Source of the DNA: Oscarella lobularis | Lineage: Eukaryota; Porifera; Homoscleromorpha; Homosclerophorida; Oscarellidae | DNA length: 64,000 nucleotides | Assembly: GCF_947507565.1 (NCBI RefSeq) | Contig: NC_089185.1 | Coordinates: 2,108,001 to 2,172,000, forward strand | Direction of reading: 5' to 3' | Shown here: positions 33,281-45,411 of the stretch, piece by piece | How positions within the stretch are numbered: position 1 is the first letter of the stretch | Layout of the letters: the number at the start of each line of letters is the position of its first letter | Notes under the pieces: model-generated | What the model was told of the DNA's origin: nothing | Databases searched by the model: none | The model's input: the letters and a program-made list of their open reading frames with translations, nothing else | Program-made: the position numbers and the translations under genes

Positions 33281-35201
33281 CTCATTCCTCACGACGCACT
33301 CCTCACGCAGGCGCCTCATATTGTTTCAGTTTAAAGTTCTCAAATTGTTTCAATTTACCTTTATTTCAATAAGACGCCTCACACAAAACACACAATAAAA
33401 AATAATGAAAAATAAGTGTCAAACACTACATAAAATTCACTCCTTTTAGACGTCTTTCCCTTATTCAGATTTTTCAGCAGCATTTTTTGCTTTCCGTTCA
33501 TTTTTCAGCTTTCTCTCCCTTGAATCCCTTGAAGCAGCTTCTTTCTCTGCTGTTCTTTTGTATTTCAAAATTCCACATGTAATCATCTTCTCCTAAATCA
33601 AAAGAAAATTAACGTATTTGTTCACACCACATTTTTTCTCTGTTCTTGCCTTGGAATAAAACTCAGGAGCAAGCCTTTTTGCCATTTTGATTAGCTTTTT
33701 TCTTCGTCACCATAACGAACCCAAGATCTTTCTACAGCAAAGGAAAGATTATGTTAGACTGCTTGTGACAGCGAGGAATCGCGTCATCTCGTGCGTTTCT
33801 AATCGAATAAAGACGTAACTCACCTGGGGCGTATCCGATGTAGAATGTCACTTAGTGGTGTGACGTATGGAAAGGGTATCGATTTGTCACGCGTACCGTT
33901 TCTCTTTAGGCGTAGCGACTGCTTTCATACAATCGATTAATCGCGCGTCATTGTGCATGGAATGAACAAGACACGCGTTCCCAAACGTGCTCGTTGGCTG
34001 GGCGATTGAATTTGATTGCGAATGTGAAGGGGCGTTTTACAAAGGATACTTGATCCCGCCATGGCTTTTGTACGTGAGCGTCATGGTTAGCTTGGCCCCG
34101 TCCTGCTGTGCATTGTTTCGCGCAAGAATGAGCTCTTCGCAAGCACACAAACAAAACATACGTCCTTAATGCATCTTCCTACATTGATCAGTTTTCGGCT
34201 TTAACAGCTGGGTGGAGCATTCATCGTCTGTCAGAGCAGTATAGTAGTCGTCCAATTTTGCTTTCTTCAAGACACGAGATGTCATTTTGCATTCGCTGCT
34301 GGTGAAGGAAGCGAGATGATGGAGCGTATGTCTTTGCCAAGAGACCGTGAATGTTGTTGTGCCTAGAGCGATTGCGCGCTCGCTATTTACTAGCCAATGA
34401 CGGTGAGCGCTCTAACTCAAGTAAGCCAATGAGAGCTTGCATTCGTTTACTAATTGACTTACTTAATTATTTCAATTAAGGAAGTGCAGCGTCGTATTGC
34501 CTGCATGGAGCGTCGTACGCGGAACAGGCCAAAGCGTTATCGCCTCTGGCGCGATGGAAAAATCGAAATTCCAAAGCAAACCCGCTTCGGACTCCGAGGC
34601 GGTGCCGGCAATCCGAGTCGTCAACTGCGGGCCTGCCCCAAAGTCACAGTCGGCCTTGGCTTCCGTCTCCGAATTGGAGCGCAACTCCGACTGGGAATCC
34701 GACTCGGAAGCGAACTCGTTGGAAGACTCGGAGGTTTTTGACCGAGGATGAACGTGCGTAATTGTATGGGCGTTAGAAAGTGCCCTATACATGTCGGGCC
34801 CTGATTGGGTGCAATGATCTAAATTAATTACGCCCCACTTCTGTACACGTGTCTTTGATTAAGGACTTTGTACGCTTTTAGGGAACGTTTGTGAGGCCGT
34901 TGATTGCCCCAATGTTGAGTCGGCGCCTGAGTCAGAATGTGGCAGCAACTTACCAGATGCGGACGACGAGGAGCGTGCCAGCTTGAGACGAACTGCAGCG
35001 AGACAACTTTATCATTCAGAGAAAATCTCTCATTAAATAATGATTGACATACATTTGTTTATCACTCTGCTATTCTGTCAAAGTCTCACATGAGCCTTCT
35101 GTGTCGTATGCTATTTTAGTCACTAACGCTATGGATGTTCATGAGAATTTAAGAATGAAAGCCCGTATATGAATGCCTTCGGCAGCGTCCTTATACAACG
35201 A
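33281..35201. other. Mostly unannotated; weak exon candidates
   Basis: On the minus strand 33594-33461 is open, preceded by an acceptor (TTTGATTTAG) and an upstream open piece (KRLAPEFYSKARTEKKC, ~33696-33642) ending at a possible GT donor, so a two-exon gene is possible but unproven. 34497-34751 (+) is a Ser/Glu/Asp-rich ORF (ERNSDWESDSEANSLEDSEV) of unknown nature. Nothing else is recognised. Confidence 0.3.
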
Positions 35202-36811
35202 CTAGCCGTGTACCCGTCTTCGACGGGTGTATTATTATAATATTTAAATTTCTGCGATTGTTTTGTAATATTCCCACACCACATCAGCAGATAGAACCTT
35301 TTTTCTGGCGTGGCCTGGGTACCCGAGATATGCCCAGATAGCACCGCTACGTGTACCCGTCGAATACGTTTGCCCGTCCAATATGTGTATCGGTCGAATA
35401 CGTGCACCGTAGATTACGTGTACCCGTCGAACACGTGTACCCCTCGAATACGTGTACCCGTGGAATACGTGTACTGTCATGGCAAAAAGTGTCCGGGTAA
35501 AATAGTGTCCGGCCGGACCATATTTCACAGAAAATAGTGTCCGGCCGGACACTATTTTACGTGAAATACGGTCCGAGTCCGTGAAAAGATGTCCGACTAC
35601 CGTAAACGCTTTAGAAGAGTTCCTGAGCGTGCGTGTCATGTTCTAAGGATATGCGCTAGCTTTACATGAGTCTCTGCTTCAACATGCTTCAAATTGCACC
35701 GCCCTTCGACCTCATAGAGGCCGTTTATCTTTATGCAACTGAAAAATGGTACAATAGGGGGATCCCGGAGAACGTGAAACGAGTAGTTCGGCGAAAATAA
35801 AAACCTTTCTCTTACGGAAATAACTTTTTAGTCTCGTTCTCTCTCCCGTCCACGTACATCCGGGCGGGAGAGAGTCTAGGCACGAGACTAGGACGAACAG
35901 CTGTTTTTCGTAAAGAAGCAGCATGGAAAGGTTTTATTTTTTAGGAAACGTACGTTGTTTGAGTATTACGCGTCACGAGCATTACGCGCGTATAGACTGT
36001 TGAACCAGGGATGATAGACGTAGATCTATAGTATCCCTGGTTGAAATAGTGTCTAGCTGGACCCTATTTCACGTGAAATAGTGTCTTGCCGGACCATATT
36101 TCACGTGAAATAGTGTCCGGACGGCCAAACTTTACCGTGAAATATGGTCTGAGTCCGTAATAGAATGTCCGAGCTGCCGGACATCTTTTCACGGACCCGG
36201 ACCATATTTCACGTGAAATAGTGTCCGGCCGGACCATATTTCACGTGAAATATGGTCCGGCCGGACACTATTTTACCCGGACCATATTTTACGCGACAGT
36301 ACCCGTGGAATACGTGTACCCGTCGAATAAGTGTACCCGTCGAATACGTGCGTGCACCCGTCGAATACGTGCACCGTCGAATACGTCTACCCGTACCCGT
36401 CGAACACGTGTACCCGTCGAACACGTGTACCCGTTCAATACGTGTACCCGTCTTCGACGGGTATATAAACGTGTTTTAATACTAATTAAAGTTCTGCGCG
36501 TGTTTTGTAATAATCCGACTGACTGACTATATATTTATGTACTTTGGGCGAAGGCCAGTATAGCGAGTAAGAAAAGAACATACGGGACATCGAAGCGAAC
36601 CACACGCTCACAGGCGAACCCCGCGAGGGCCCCTCGGAGACACTAACCGAACCTAAACACGCTCGAACGTTCGACGAAGAGGTTCGCGTAGGCGGCGCGA
36701 CGATAGGAAGCGGAACGGCGGCAAATAAGGCGCACAAAGATCGGCAAGATGGCGACTTTCAATTTGGATTCTTAGCGCGCGCTCGGGGCCTTAAGTTCTT
36801 TTGAGTATAGA
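35202..36811 (-). mobile_element. Helitron Z: non-coding, repeat-rich
   Basis: The 3' end on the minus strand is hairpin ACCCGTCGAAGACGGGT, then ACACGG, then CTAG (35205-35202), followed by T of host DNA. The 5' end is TCTATACTCAAAAG at 36811, directly abutting CTAG of Helitron A. It has no ORF. The body has two arrays of TACCCGTCGAATACGTG units (35349-35480, 36297-36460) and two blocks of GTGTCCGGCCGGAC palindromes (35484-35600, 36045-36295) around an inverted-repeat centre near 35845. A second copy of the terminal hairpin with ~60 bp of subterminal sequence occurs at 36445-36530 but lacks CTAG. Confidence 0.75.
35205..35229 (-). terminator. Helitron Z 3' terminal hairpin
   Basis: Seven-base-pair stem ACCCGTC/GACGGGT with a GAA loop, six bases from CTAG: the usual replication-termination structure of Helitrons. 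Confidence 0.8.
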
Positions 36812-36822
36812 CTAGCAGGCCA

Positions 36823-36840
36823 CCCGGCTTCGCCCGGGTA
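36823..36840 (-). terminator. Helitron A 3' terminal hairpin
   Basis: ACCCGGGCGAAGCCGGGT on the minus strand, ahead of CTAG; same sequence in B, C and D. Confidence 0.85.
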
Positions 36841-37006
36841 GTAGTTTTAGGAACGGCGTATGTGTTAGCGTTATCCAGGTCACACCACGGGGAGGTCCAT
36901 ACGCATCGTGACCCGGGGGGGGGGGGGGGGGGGGGAGAGAGGGTGAGGGAAGAAGTGGGAGTGAAAGAGTTACATTTTGATATGGCGTAAACATAAATTT
37001 TAAAAT

Positions 37007-40000
37007 CTAAAGGATTTCGGTGTATACGACGTTAGCAGTTTTCTGTGTTTCGGACAATATGTAGAGGTTTCGGGGAGAACTGACGCGCGAACATGCGACG
37101 TAAAATTGGCCGTGGGAGAAACATCGAGTGAGAAGGGAAAGACCGACGACTTTTATAGTTTGACCTTGGGACTTGTTTATTGTCATGGCAAAGGCGAGTT
37201 TGAGAGGAAATTGGAGACGTTTAAAAGGAACTGTGGTATCTGAGGGAATTAGAGGTATTCTAGGAATATAGACGGTTTCTCCGGCGTAGTGCCCTTGCGA
37301 GATTGTTGCTTCGATAATATTGGGAAGAAGCTGTTTGACGGTCAATTTAGTACCGTTACACAGCTTTGGTGCGTCTATATTTCTAAGGAGCATAACTGGT
37401 GATCCTAATTTTAGTTGAAGGTAATGGGGAGGTAGGCCGGGAGGATTGAGCGAGTTTAGGAGTTCCACTGGAAAGTTGACGGCATCGTCGGCATCTACGG
37501 TAGTGTCGAAAGAGGTATAAACAATTTGGCGAGTAGGAATGTGTGTTAGGAGGGTGTCGTTTATTTCGTTGACGGCTTTATTGGTAGGTGCTAATATGGC
37601 TCGTTCGCAAAGCCATTTTGTGTCTGAGTACTTTGTAGAGAGATCGGGAAAGACTGCCGACATGAGGTCGTGAAGGGAGGAAAGGTGTTGACCGCACGGG
37701 ATTTCAATGAGTCCATCAGTAGGATCGGTAGCAATTGTGCCACTTCCGATGTCGAGGAGGAGATTAGAATATGCACCAGAGTCAGAGTCGCCAAATAGAT
37801 GAACGCGCATGTTGGTGCGAAAACGGAGGGTGGTAACGTGTGGCCATAGTTTGGCGGATGACTTGAGGCAAGCTTGGATTTCGTCCGCTTTTGTTCCCTT
37901 TGGAACGATAGGCAAAGTTTGCCGAAAATCTCCTGCGAGAATGAAAGATAGGCCGCCCATGAGACGATCGTCTCCGCGAATATCGCGCAGTGTCCGATCG
38001 ACGGCTTCAAAAGCTCTCTTATTCGACATCGTGCATTCGTCCCATACGACAACTTTTGCTAAGCGAAGTAAGGCTGCTCTATCGGTGTTCTTTCCAATTT
38101 GGCAGGAGGGATTTTCGTAGCGTGTTATGTTGAGAGGAAGTTTGAATACGGAATGAGCAGTTTTTCCACCTGTCAATAGTGTCGCAGCAATTCCCGAAGA
38201 GGCAACGGCGAGTGCAACATGTCCGTGGGATCTGACTTTTGCTAGAATAAGATTAATAAGGTAGGTTTTTCCTGTGCCTCCTGGTGCGTCTAAAAAAATG
38301 ACAGAGGCTTCTGGGGACTCTATCGAGTGTAGAATTGCGTCGTATGCTCTGTGTTGATCTTCGGTAAGCGTAGTCTCGTCGCGTGTGACTGTCGAACGGA
38401 GTAGGTCAACGTCGTAGGCAAATTCTGCTGCAATTTCTCTTGATGAATGATTGGTATTCGCATTTTCTCTTTCAGGCGCAGGTAAACCGTAATCTTTAAG
38501 CGGCAAGCCTCCGGGAAAAGTAAGTAATTTGTCTTCTATGTAAATGAGTGCGCGATTGAAAATTGCTTGACTGAAAGGCAAAGTGTTGTTTGATGCAAGT
38601 CGTCGCTGAGCATGAAGGTAGTCTTCGGCCATGGATTGCTTGTGAGCGTTCCACAGTGCGAGTGGATCGGAAATTTGACACATGTGTAGCATGATGGCGA
38701 ACATGTCTCGGATTTTGTATGGGCGGTCTGTCGTTGCGGCTTCTTGAAGGGCACGGTGCCAATGATCGTCGTGTTCAAGCAAGCCCAATTCTTTGCAGGC
38801 TTCTCGGTAAGTGGGTAGAAGAACGCCGTTGACTGTCTTGAGGTCTGCAAAACTGGTTGGGCCGCGAACAACGTGAAGGAGAAGGCGGAGGTAGTAGCAT
38901 TCGGCGTTTCGAGGGTGAACAGCGTAAACTCTTCCTAGTGCAGAACTTTGTCTGATTTCAGGTCTTTCCGGCAGCGGCGTACCTTGTATTCTACGCTTCC
39001 ACTGCTTGTTTGTCCACGTGTAGTATTTTGGAATTTGGGAATATAGTAAAGTTTTAGCGAAGTCGTCAGTGGAGCACAGTTGAAAAAATTCCGTCAATGT
39101 TGTTTTTGGAGGTTGAGCGGCTAAGTCTTCTGCGTTTTCGGGCGTGAAGTATACTCTTTGACCGTTTTTTAAGTGGACTTGAAGATGTTGCACGGTCGGA
39201 TCGTGATCCTGAATGGGAAACTGAAAGATGCGCCACAGTGCTTCACTTGTGCAGATATATCTGGCAACCTGAAAACGTGTTATTTCGTCGTTTCGGTACT
39301 TTCGCTGTAGAGCAACTACAGCTTTATCTTTGCCTTTGTTAATATATTCGCACACGTATTTTATGGCCTTTACAGTGGCGCAATATTCGACATTGGCGTG
39401 AGCGTCAAATGTTCGACAAAGAAATGGATTGTGCGGCACAACCCACCTATTGTCAATTTGTTTGCCATTGATTGTAACTGAGACGCCGCCTTCTTCAGGG
39501 GATCTTCTGCGGTAGAGAGGGTAGCCGTCACGTGCTGTCACCGTTGCTCTTAGGAATTCTCTGGGGTAATGTTTTGTGCAACGTCCATCCTTCATGCAGG
39601 GCGAGTTGGGGTTGATGTGTCCGCAGGGACCGTGGATCATCGTTGTGGAAACGATTCGGAAAAGCTCAGGATCAGTATTGGGATCAGGGAGTTCGGCTGT
39701 AATGATTTTGTCAATGTCTTGAGGACGTATTTTGTCGATCATCCAAAGAAGAAGATGAAGGTGCGGCAGTCCGCGCTTTTGCCATTCTATTGTGTAGAGG
39801 TGACATCGCTTTCGGCCAAAAAGATGTTTTTTCAATAAGGTACATGAACCTTTTCATTTTTAAGTAAAAACCCTTGCTATGATGTCGGGACGATCAACAG
39901 CGGTCTGGAGAGGTAAAAGCTCGTTGGTTATTTCGGGCCATTTGGGATTGCATGTGATGGTAATGAAAAGCTCTGGTGGTCCGAAATTTTTGACGTAGGT

Positions 40001-41842
40001 CATTGCATCTTGGCTTTTTTCGTGCATATAACGGGGGCCGCCCGTAAAGCTTGATGGCAAGATAACTAATTGCCCTAAATTTCGTACGTTGTCGTCCGTT
40101 TCGATTGCGTCTCTAAGATGGCAATAGTTCTCGGCCCTAAGCTTTTTTTGGTTTTTTCGGTAAAAGCTTAGGCGCTCCGTTTCAATTTTGACGTACATGT
40201 CAACGAAGAACTGGTGAGAAAGTTTACCGGCTCGAAGTAAGATATTGAAATCGTTTGGTCGGAGCATTAATCTAAAAGCGTAAAACTGTAATACTGACAT
40301 TTTTTTGTCTGTGCGTTGTTTTGTGAGGGGGTCAATGAGGCGTTGCTCCAAATGGTATCCGTCTTCGCCTCGAGGAAAAAGTAGTGGGTACTGCCACGCA
40401 TCGTAAGCGACATGGACTTCGTTCACTCTTTGCAGAGCGTTGTTCCTGCTTGTGAGGACAACATCGCGATATTGAGCCTCTTCGCTGTTTAGAACTAAGG
40501 CTGCTACTTCGTTGCACTGTGGGGTATTAAACGTGCGTGGGTGGTGACCAACGGGAATTCTGTCTGCGCGAATCACAATTCGGTAATGGGCGGCAATTTC
40601 TGTTTGTCGATCTAATTGAGTCTTGAACTCTGTTATGTAAGCATTTTCTGAGTGAAGCATGGCCTGCAGTGTTAAAATCAACGAACGGTCTAAATGAGTG
40701 CGCCCTTGCCAGGCAAGTCGCCGATCAGCTTCTTCTTCGGGATCTTGCATGAAATAGATCTGCAAAAACGCTGCAGTTTCGTCTGCGGGCGGCCTAAGTG
40801 GTCCTATTCTATGATAAATCTGGCCCTGTACTTTAAATGTAGGGTTCCATCCTGGCTCCCGTATTATTCTTCCTTCGGTCGCCGTTCCGAAGGACGTCAT
40901 TTGAAAGCTGGAATTGTATAATCGTATCATAGACCTAAAATTTTTTGATGCAGTGTCGGCCCCAGTTAATAAGGATGATAGTGGTTCTGGTGGGGGGCCA
41001 AGTAAAGGTACGTTCACTTTGCCATTAGCGCAGCACATGCCCGGTGGTTCGTCATTCCACTTCATGGCATTGCAATGGGTACACGCTTGTGACATGGAAC
41101 CTATGTTTCCCAAGTCGTACGTGGCTGAGGGATTGTAGGAAAATGCTGGAAACCGCAAAGTAGGATTTTCATTTTGAGGAGCTGTATGTGCTCGCGATAG
41201 GTGTTCTTGAGAGGTAGTGTTAGAGGTAAGTGGTAAGGAACCAGAACCGACATGCAAAGAATTTTGTTGAGGAAGAGGTGAAGTGCGACGATGTATAACA
41301 GGAGGAAGTGGCCTATTAGTAGAAGTTCGAAGTTGAAGCGGTCGCGATGTCCAACCAAAGGGGAGTGCGGGGAAAAGAGGAAAGATAAACGTTCTGGGAG
41401 TGGTTGATGACGATGGAGAGGATGGAAATCGGAAAATGGCGTTTCTGACGGGAGGTCTGATAATGCTGAGCGTTGAACTTTGATCTGATGGGCGTAGATC
41501 GACACAGATTGTTTGCGGAGAAACAGTGGGCGAACTATTCCTTTCAGTTGGGAGACTGCTATGCGTAGTAGAATACGTATGATCAATTATTTGGGTAATG
41601 GGAGACACAGACGGTGGGTCTTGATGAGTAACTGGTGCAGAGTATGAATGATCTAAGTGTCTGGGCTGTGGTTGCTGGGCAGTGACATATGTTTCACCTA
41701 GTGTTTGAGAAGTAGAAGAATATGAATGATCGGATTGAGCTAGATTAGGAGGGAGTGACGTTGATGCCGAAGGTTCTGATTCGTCGTGGGACTTTCTTTT
41801 CGGAGGGGTGGAGTATCGGTCCTCAGGAAGATTTCGCTTCAT
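37007..41842 (-). pseudogene. Helitron A Rep-helicase, frameshifted
   Basis: ATG at 41842 (MKRNLPEDRYSTPPKRK); the open frame extends a little upstream. Ser/Pro-rich N-terminal part, then a CxxC...CC zinc motif (CTHCNAMKWNDEPPGMCC, ~41090-41040). A Helitron_like_N domain follows (RLMLRPNDFNILLRAGKLSH, LPSSFTGGPRYMHEK). The frame breaks at 39836-39865 (two small indels) in ARVF...KRFMYL, then resumes with the HUH nickase motif GLPHLHLLLW (~39750-39780) and the paired Tyr motif YVCEYINKGKD. The Pif1-type helicase has DAPGGTGKT (~38270), VVWDECTMSNK, GDFRQTLP, NKSQGQT and YVACSRV, ending at 37007. Rep nicks and helicase unwinds for rolling-circle transposition. The break separates the N-terminal region from the nickase. 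Confidence 0.9.
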
Positions 41843-42611
41843 CGGATAAGAAGTGAAATAAGCAAATAAGCGGTATGAAGCGTTAAGCAATGAAGCAAGA
41901 TAAGCGGTAAAGCTTTGTCGAAGTAGACGTACTTCGACGAAGAATCTAATGAAAGACAGTGCATAAGGGGGCCTAATTCGAGCGATACATTAACGTGTAC
42001 TTGTACGTGAGGGTCGTGAAGTGAGTTTTGACAACGAATAAATGGGCGATTTCTGACAGGCAATCTAGAGAGAAGAGAAAAAAATTCGTTGTGAGACTCA
42101 ACGACCGGGGCCTCTTTCGAGGGAACTGCAAACGTACTTGTGGCTGTAGCGTCGCCCGTGTACGACCCGTTTGCGATTGGTTCAAAAAAGAGCAAGACGA
42201 ACTTCGTAAACTCTTGTGGCAGCGGACTCGAGGCGATGGAAAGCTTCGAAATGATCGGACTATTTCTTTCGTTCGCAAGGCTCGAAAGGACTTGGTCACG
42301 GAAACAATTTGGCAAAAGAAAGGTGACTGGTGTCGAAATAACGATGAATCGAATGGAACGCAAGAGCAAAAGAGGCGAAATAGCGGTACGGCAGAGCAGC
42401 GAAAGAAACGGCTAGCGCGCGTGGTATCGCGTGTGTATGTTGAGTGATAAATGGATGCATTGCTTCAAGGTTTATTAGATGAGATGAATGACCTAAAGGT
42501 CTCCCGATCGTCAACGGGACGATCGAATCACATCATAAGGATCACGCGAAACCACCAACGGGGCGGTATATTAAGAAGTTCGACCAACGGGCCGAAATGA
42601 GAAGTATCCGA

Positions 42612-44112
42612 TCATTTGTGTCGAAGTCTTTTCGCAAGCGGAGGTTCCTTCGTCTCAGGATCGTCGCAATCCATCGGTTTCGGGGCGTCACCGGAGGCAG
42701 AAACGGAAAAACTCTTGGCCAGACGTCGACGCGCAGAAGTGGGATTCGGAATGCCGGATTCAACAGCGCGAACGGCGGCAGCGACTTCAGACGAAGCGCC
42801 GACAGTGACATCAGACGAAGCGGCGGCGGCGACTTCAGACGAAGCGGCGGCGACTTCAGACGGAGTGGCGGCGGCGACTTCAGACGAAGCGGCGGTAGTG
42901 ATTCCAAATGTAGTGCCGGCATTGGTTCCTGAGGATGTTGAGGAATGGTCGCCGACGTCGTCCTGACATGAATCATGGCGAAAAACAGCGACAATGCGAC
43001 GATCGGCAGTGTATTTGAGAGTGAATTTCGGAGCACGAAGAAATGTAGATCGTTCGATCAAATCGAGCGGTTTCTGGCAGATCGCTTCCATTTGCTGGGA
43101 GTCGGCCGTCAGATGGAGTTTGATTGACTGGCTCTTGATGGTCAGGACGGTTCTCGTTTCCCGGTCGCAGGCTTCTAGCAAACTCAGATCGCCGCAAGAC
43201 GAACATCGGCAATATTCGGAGTGCGGTTCGACGGGCGAAGTATTGCCTTTATTGCACGACGGGCATTTGTAGACGACGTCGAAGTTCCCAGCAGATATCA
43301 CTTTGGCGTCCTTCAGCGTAGACGGCTTTTCTCCGAGGGAAAAAGGAACGGTAACGACGTTGTGCAAATTTTCGATAGCGTTAATTTGAGCACCGACGCG
43401 AGGAGTAAACAGCTGATGGCCGTCGGATTCGGACATGGCTTTGACGCAAACTCGAAAGTCGTAGCTCGAAAGCAGCCTGACTTTCTCCACCATGTCGCCG
43501 CCCCATATCGTGAGGGTGGCGAAACCCGTGCCATCGGCGATGGCGGCTTTAACGGCTTTGACTTGCGTTCGGGTGACGTTGACGTCCGTGAGTTCGACGA
43601 CTTTGGCTTTCACGTCTATGAGTTGTCCGGGTAGAAAGCGGCCGATTTCATTGAGCGTCGCTCGTACGGGAACTTCCGGATTATGGTCAACGTGGGTGGC
43701 AACGGCGATCTTCTGTGGCGACTTTCCCAAGCCGGAGTTGTCTTGAATTTCTACTTCCATGTCGCTTCCGATCTTGTTTCTTTTCACGATGACGTTCCGG
43801 AAGCAAATAGCTTCGCCCGCGCGGGCGTACTCCACGAACTTGTCGCGCTTGGCGGGATAGAACGAAACGAAGCGAATTCTTCCCGTTTCGTCGGCCAAGA
43901 ATCCGTGAAAATACTTCGTTGACCCTTTCGACTTCATCTCCGAAAGAAGATCGATCTTGGCGTGGAATTCAGCACGATAGGCTGCCAGAGAATATGTCGA
44001 GAAGCGTTGGAAAACTTGAAAAAATCTTACGCGTTGGCGAGTCGTGAATATCTGCTATTCGCTCGAACGTCTTTGCTGCGGCGCCGCCAAAACTCGATCG
44101 AAACACAGCCAT
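42612..44112 (-). CDS. Helitron A RPA1-like OB-fold protein (483 aa, one intron)
   Basis: Exon 1 is 44112-44031 (MAVFRSSFGG...FERIADIHDSPT). A 49-bp intron (44030-43982, GTAAG...GGCAG) follows, then exon 2, 43981-42612. The total is exactly 484 codons including stop. OB-fold-like strands are seen in GFLADETGRIRFVSFYPAKR, EAICFRNVIVKRN and FATLTIWGGDMVEKV. A zinc-ribbon-like CPSCNKG...YCRCSSCG lies at ~43220-43170. The C-terminal part has an alanine/serine repeat (EVAAAxSS units, 42770-42900) and a KRLR-type basic end. Replication-protein-A-like proteins in Helitrons are thought to bind the displaced single strand. The sequence is intact. Confidence 0.85.
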
Positions 44113-44439
44113 GAGAAAACAGTCGAGTAACACTAAGAAAAAGGTGGTTTCAACGTCGCAAAGTAATGGTGTTGTTTGGTTAGCCGAATTACCGTTCTTT
44201 TTCAAATCAAAGGATGCCGCAAAAAGCGAAGATAAAGGCAATCGAAAGAGAAAATGAGAGAGGGCGAGTCTCCAATACGACGACACTATACGCAAAAGGT
44301 CTTTCGCACGGAAATACGCGCCGCATGCAGCTGAACATACCGTCGCTTCGAAGTAAGGACGAATGCGCAAAAAGCGAAGACGAAAAGGACGACACCGAGA
44401 GCGACGGTGCTGAGCGCGAAGAGTAAACAATAAGTTTTT

Positions 44440-44735
44440 TGCTACAATGGCGCCCGGGCGCTACGAACAAATTAGCATTGGCCGACTTACCGTTCTTTCT
44501 CAACACAATAGCAGATTGCGACGACGAAAAACGGGAAGAGGCGAGCCGCGACGACAACGAAGGCGACGACGCTACGAAAAAATCGATCGAACAGGCGTCT
44601 GGCTGCGCAGCATTGGCCGACTTACCGTTCTTTCTCAATACGATAGCAGATTGAGACGACGAAAAATGGAAAGACGCAAGCCGCGACGACGACCAAGGCG
44701 ACGACGCTACGAAAAATAGATTGAAACAGCCGTCT
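44440..44735. repeat. ~150-bp tandem duplication in Helitron A 5' leader
   Basis: Two adjacent copies share GGCCGACTTACCGTTCTTTC, ATAGCAGATTG and GACGACGCTACGAAAAA in the same order (44478-44610 and 44614-44735). A third, diverged GCCGAATTACCGTTCTTT lies near 44180. Confidence 0.8.
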
Positions 44736-45189
44736 GGCTGCGAGGAAACGTAATGAACGTTACCGCGCGTTTCAAGACCGGAGCCAAGCGAAAAAAAGGC
44801 GAACGCGATCGATACGACGAAGACGAAGATGGAGCGCGACCTGACACCGAAAACCATGGAGGAAAAAATGCGAAGCACGCGTTTGCACGGCACCTCATTG
44901 GCTGCCCAAACAGACGGGGCGTGTACGGGGCGTGGAGCGTTACCGTCACGTGACGGTGACGTCGGGTGACGTCGAGCGACGTCGTGCGCGGGATCCCGGG
45001 GACCCCGACGAAGGCGCTTCTATAGAAATGTCACGATTTTCGTCGCACGGCGGCGGAAGCGGTTCGCGCACGGCCGCCGCGCGCGCGAACGGAGAAATTT
45101 GAAGCGAAGCATAGAGTTACTCGCGCCGTATTTAACGCGCGGTAGGCCGTGACGTCTTTTTCATCTTAGTAGTGTAGACTAGCTAATTA

Positions 45190-45207
45190 CCCGGCTTCGC
45201 CCGGGTG
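45190..45207 (-). terminator. Helitron B 3' terminal hairpin
   Basis: ACCCGGGCGAAGCCGGGT on the minus strand, about ten bases before CTAG. Confidence 0.85.
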
Positions 45208-45411
45208 GTTTGTTTTTGATTCGAGGCAGGGGAAGGGATGCACGATACTTTTACTAATTAATAAACGTTCCTTAATGAGTAACGACATTTTCAAACATAA
45301 TGTCAAAAAAATGGAAGAAAAAAAATGATCGTCCTTTTAACGACGGACGAAAACGCTTGCAGCAAGTAGAACGCAAAGAAGAACTCAAAACAATAGCGAA
45401 GAACGGAAACT

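Larger units (their letters stand above)
36812..45178 (-). mobile_element. Helitron A (8.4 kb, RPA + Rep-helicase)
   Basis: 5' end TCTACACTACTAAGATG at 45178. 3' end is hairpin ACCCGGGCGAAGCCGGGT, then GGCCTG, then CTAG at 36815-36812. Gene order in the transposon sense is RPA (44112-42612) then Rep-helicase (41842-37007). The 3' subterminal part holds a run of 23 G (36915-36937) next to a CCACACCACGGGGAGGTCC block also present in Helitron D. Confidence 0.9.

Noticed and set aside
36915-36937. Run of 23 G as a possible G-quadruplex regulatory signal
   Set aside because: Seen only in Helitron A, absent from the same position in D; could be simple slippage or an assembly artefact.
41839-42369. 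176-codon minus ORF and opposing plus ORFs upstream of Helitron A Rep
   Set aside because: No motif, overlaps in both directions, lies in the spacer between RPA and Rep-helicase.
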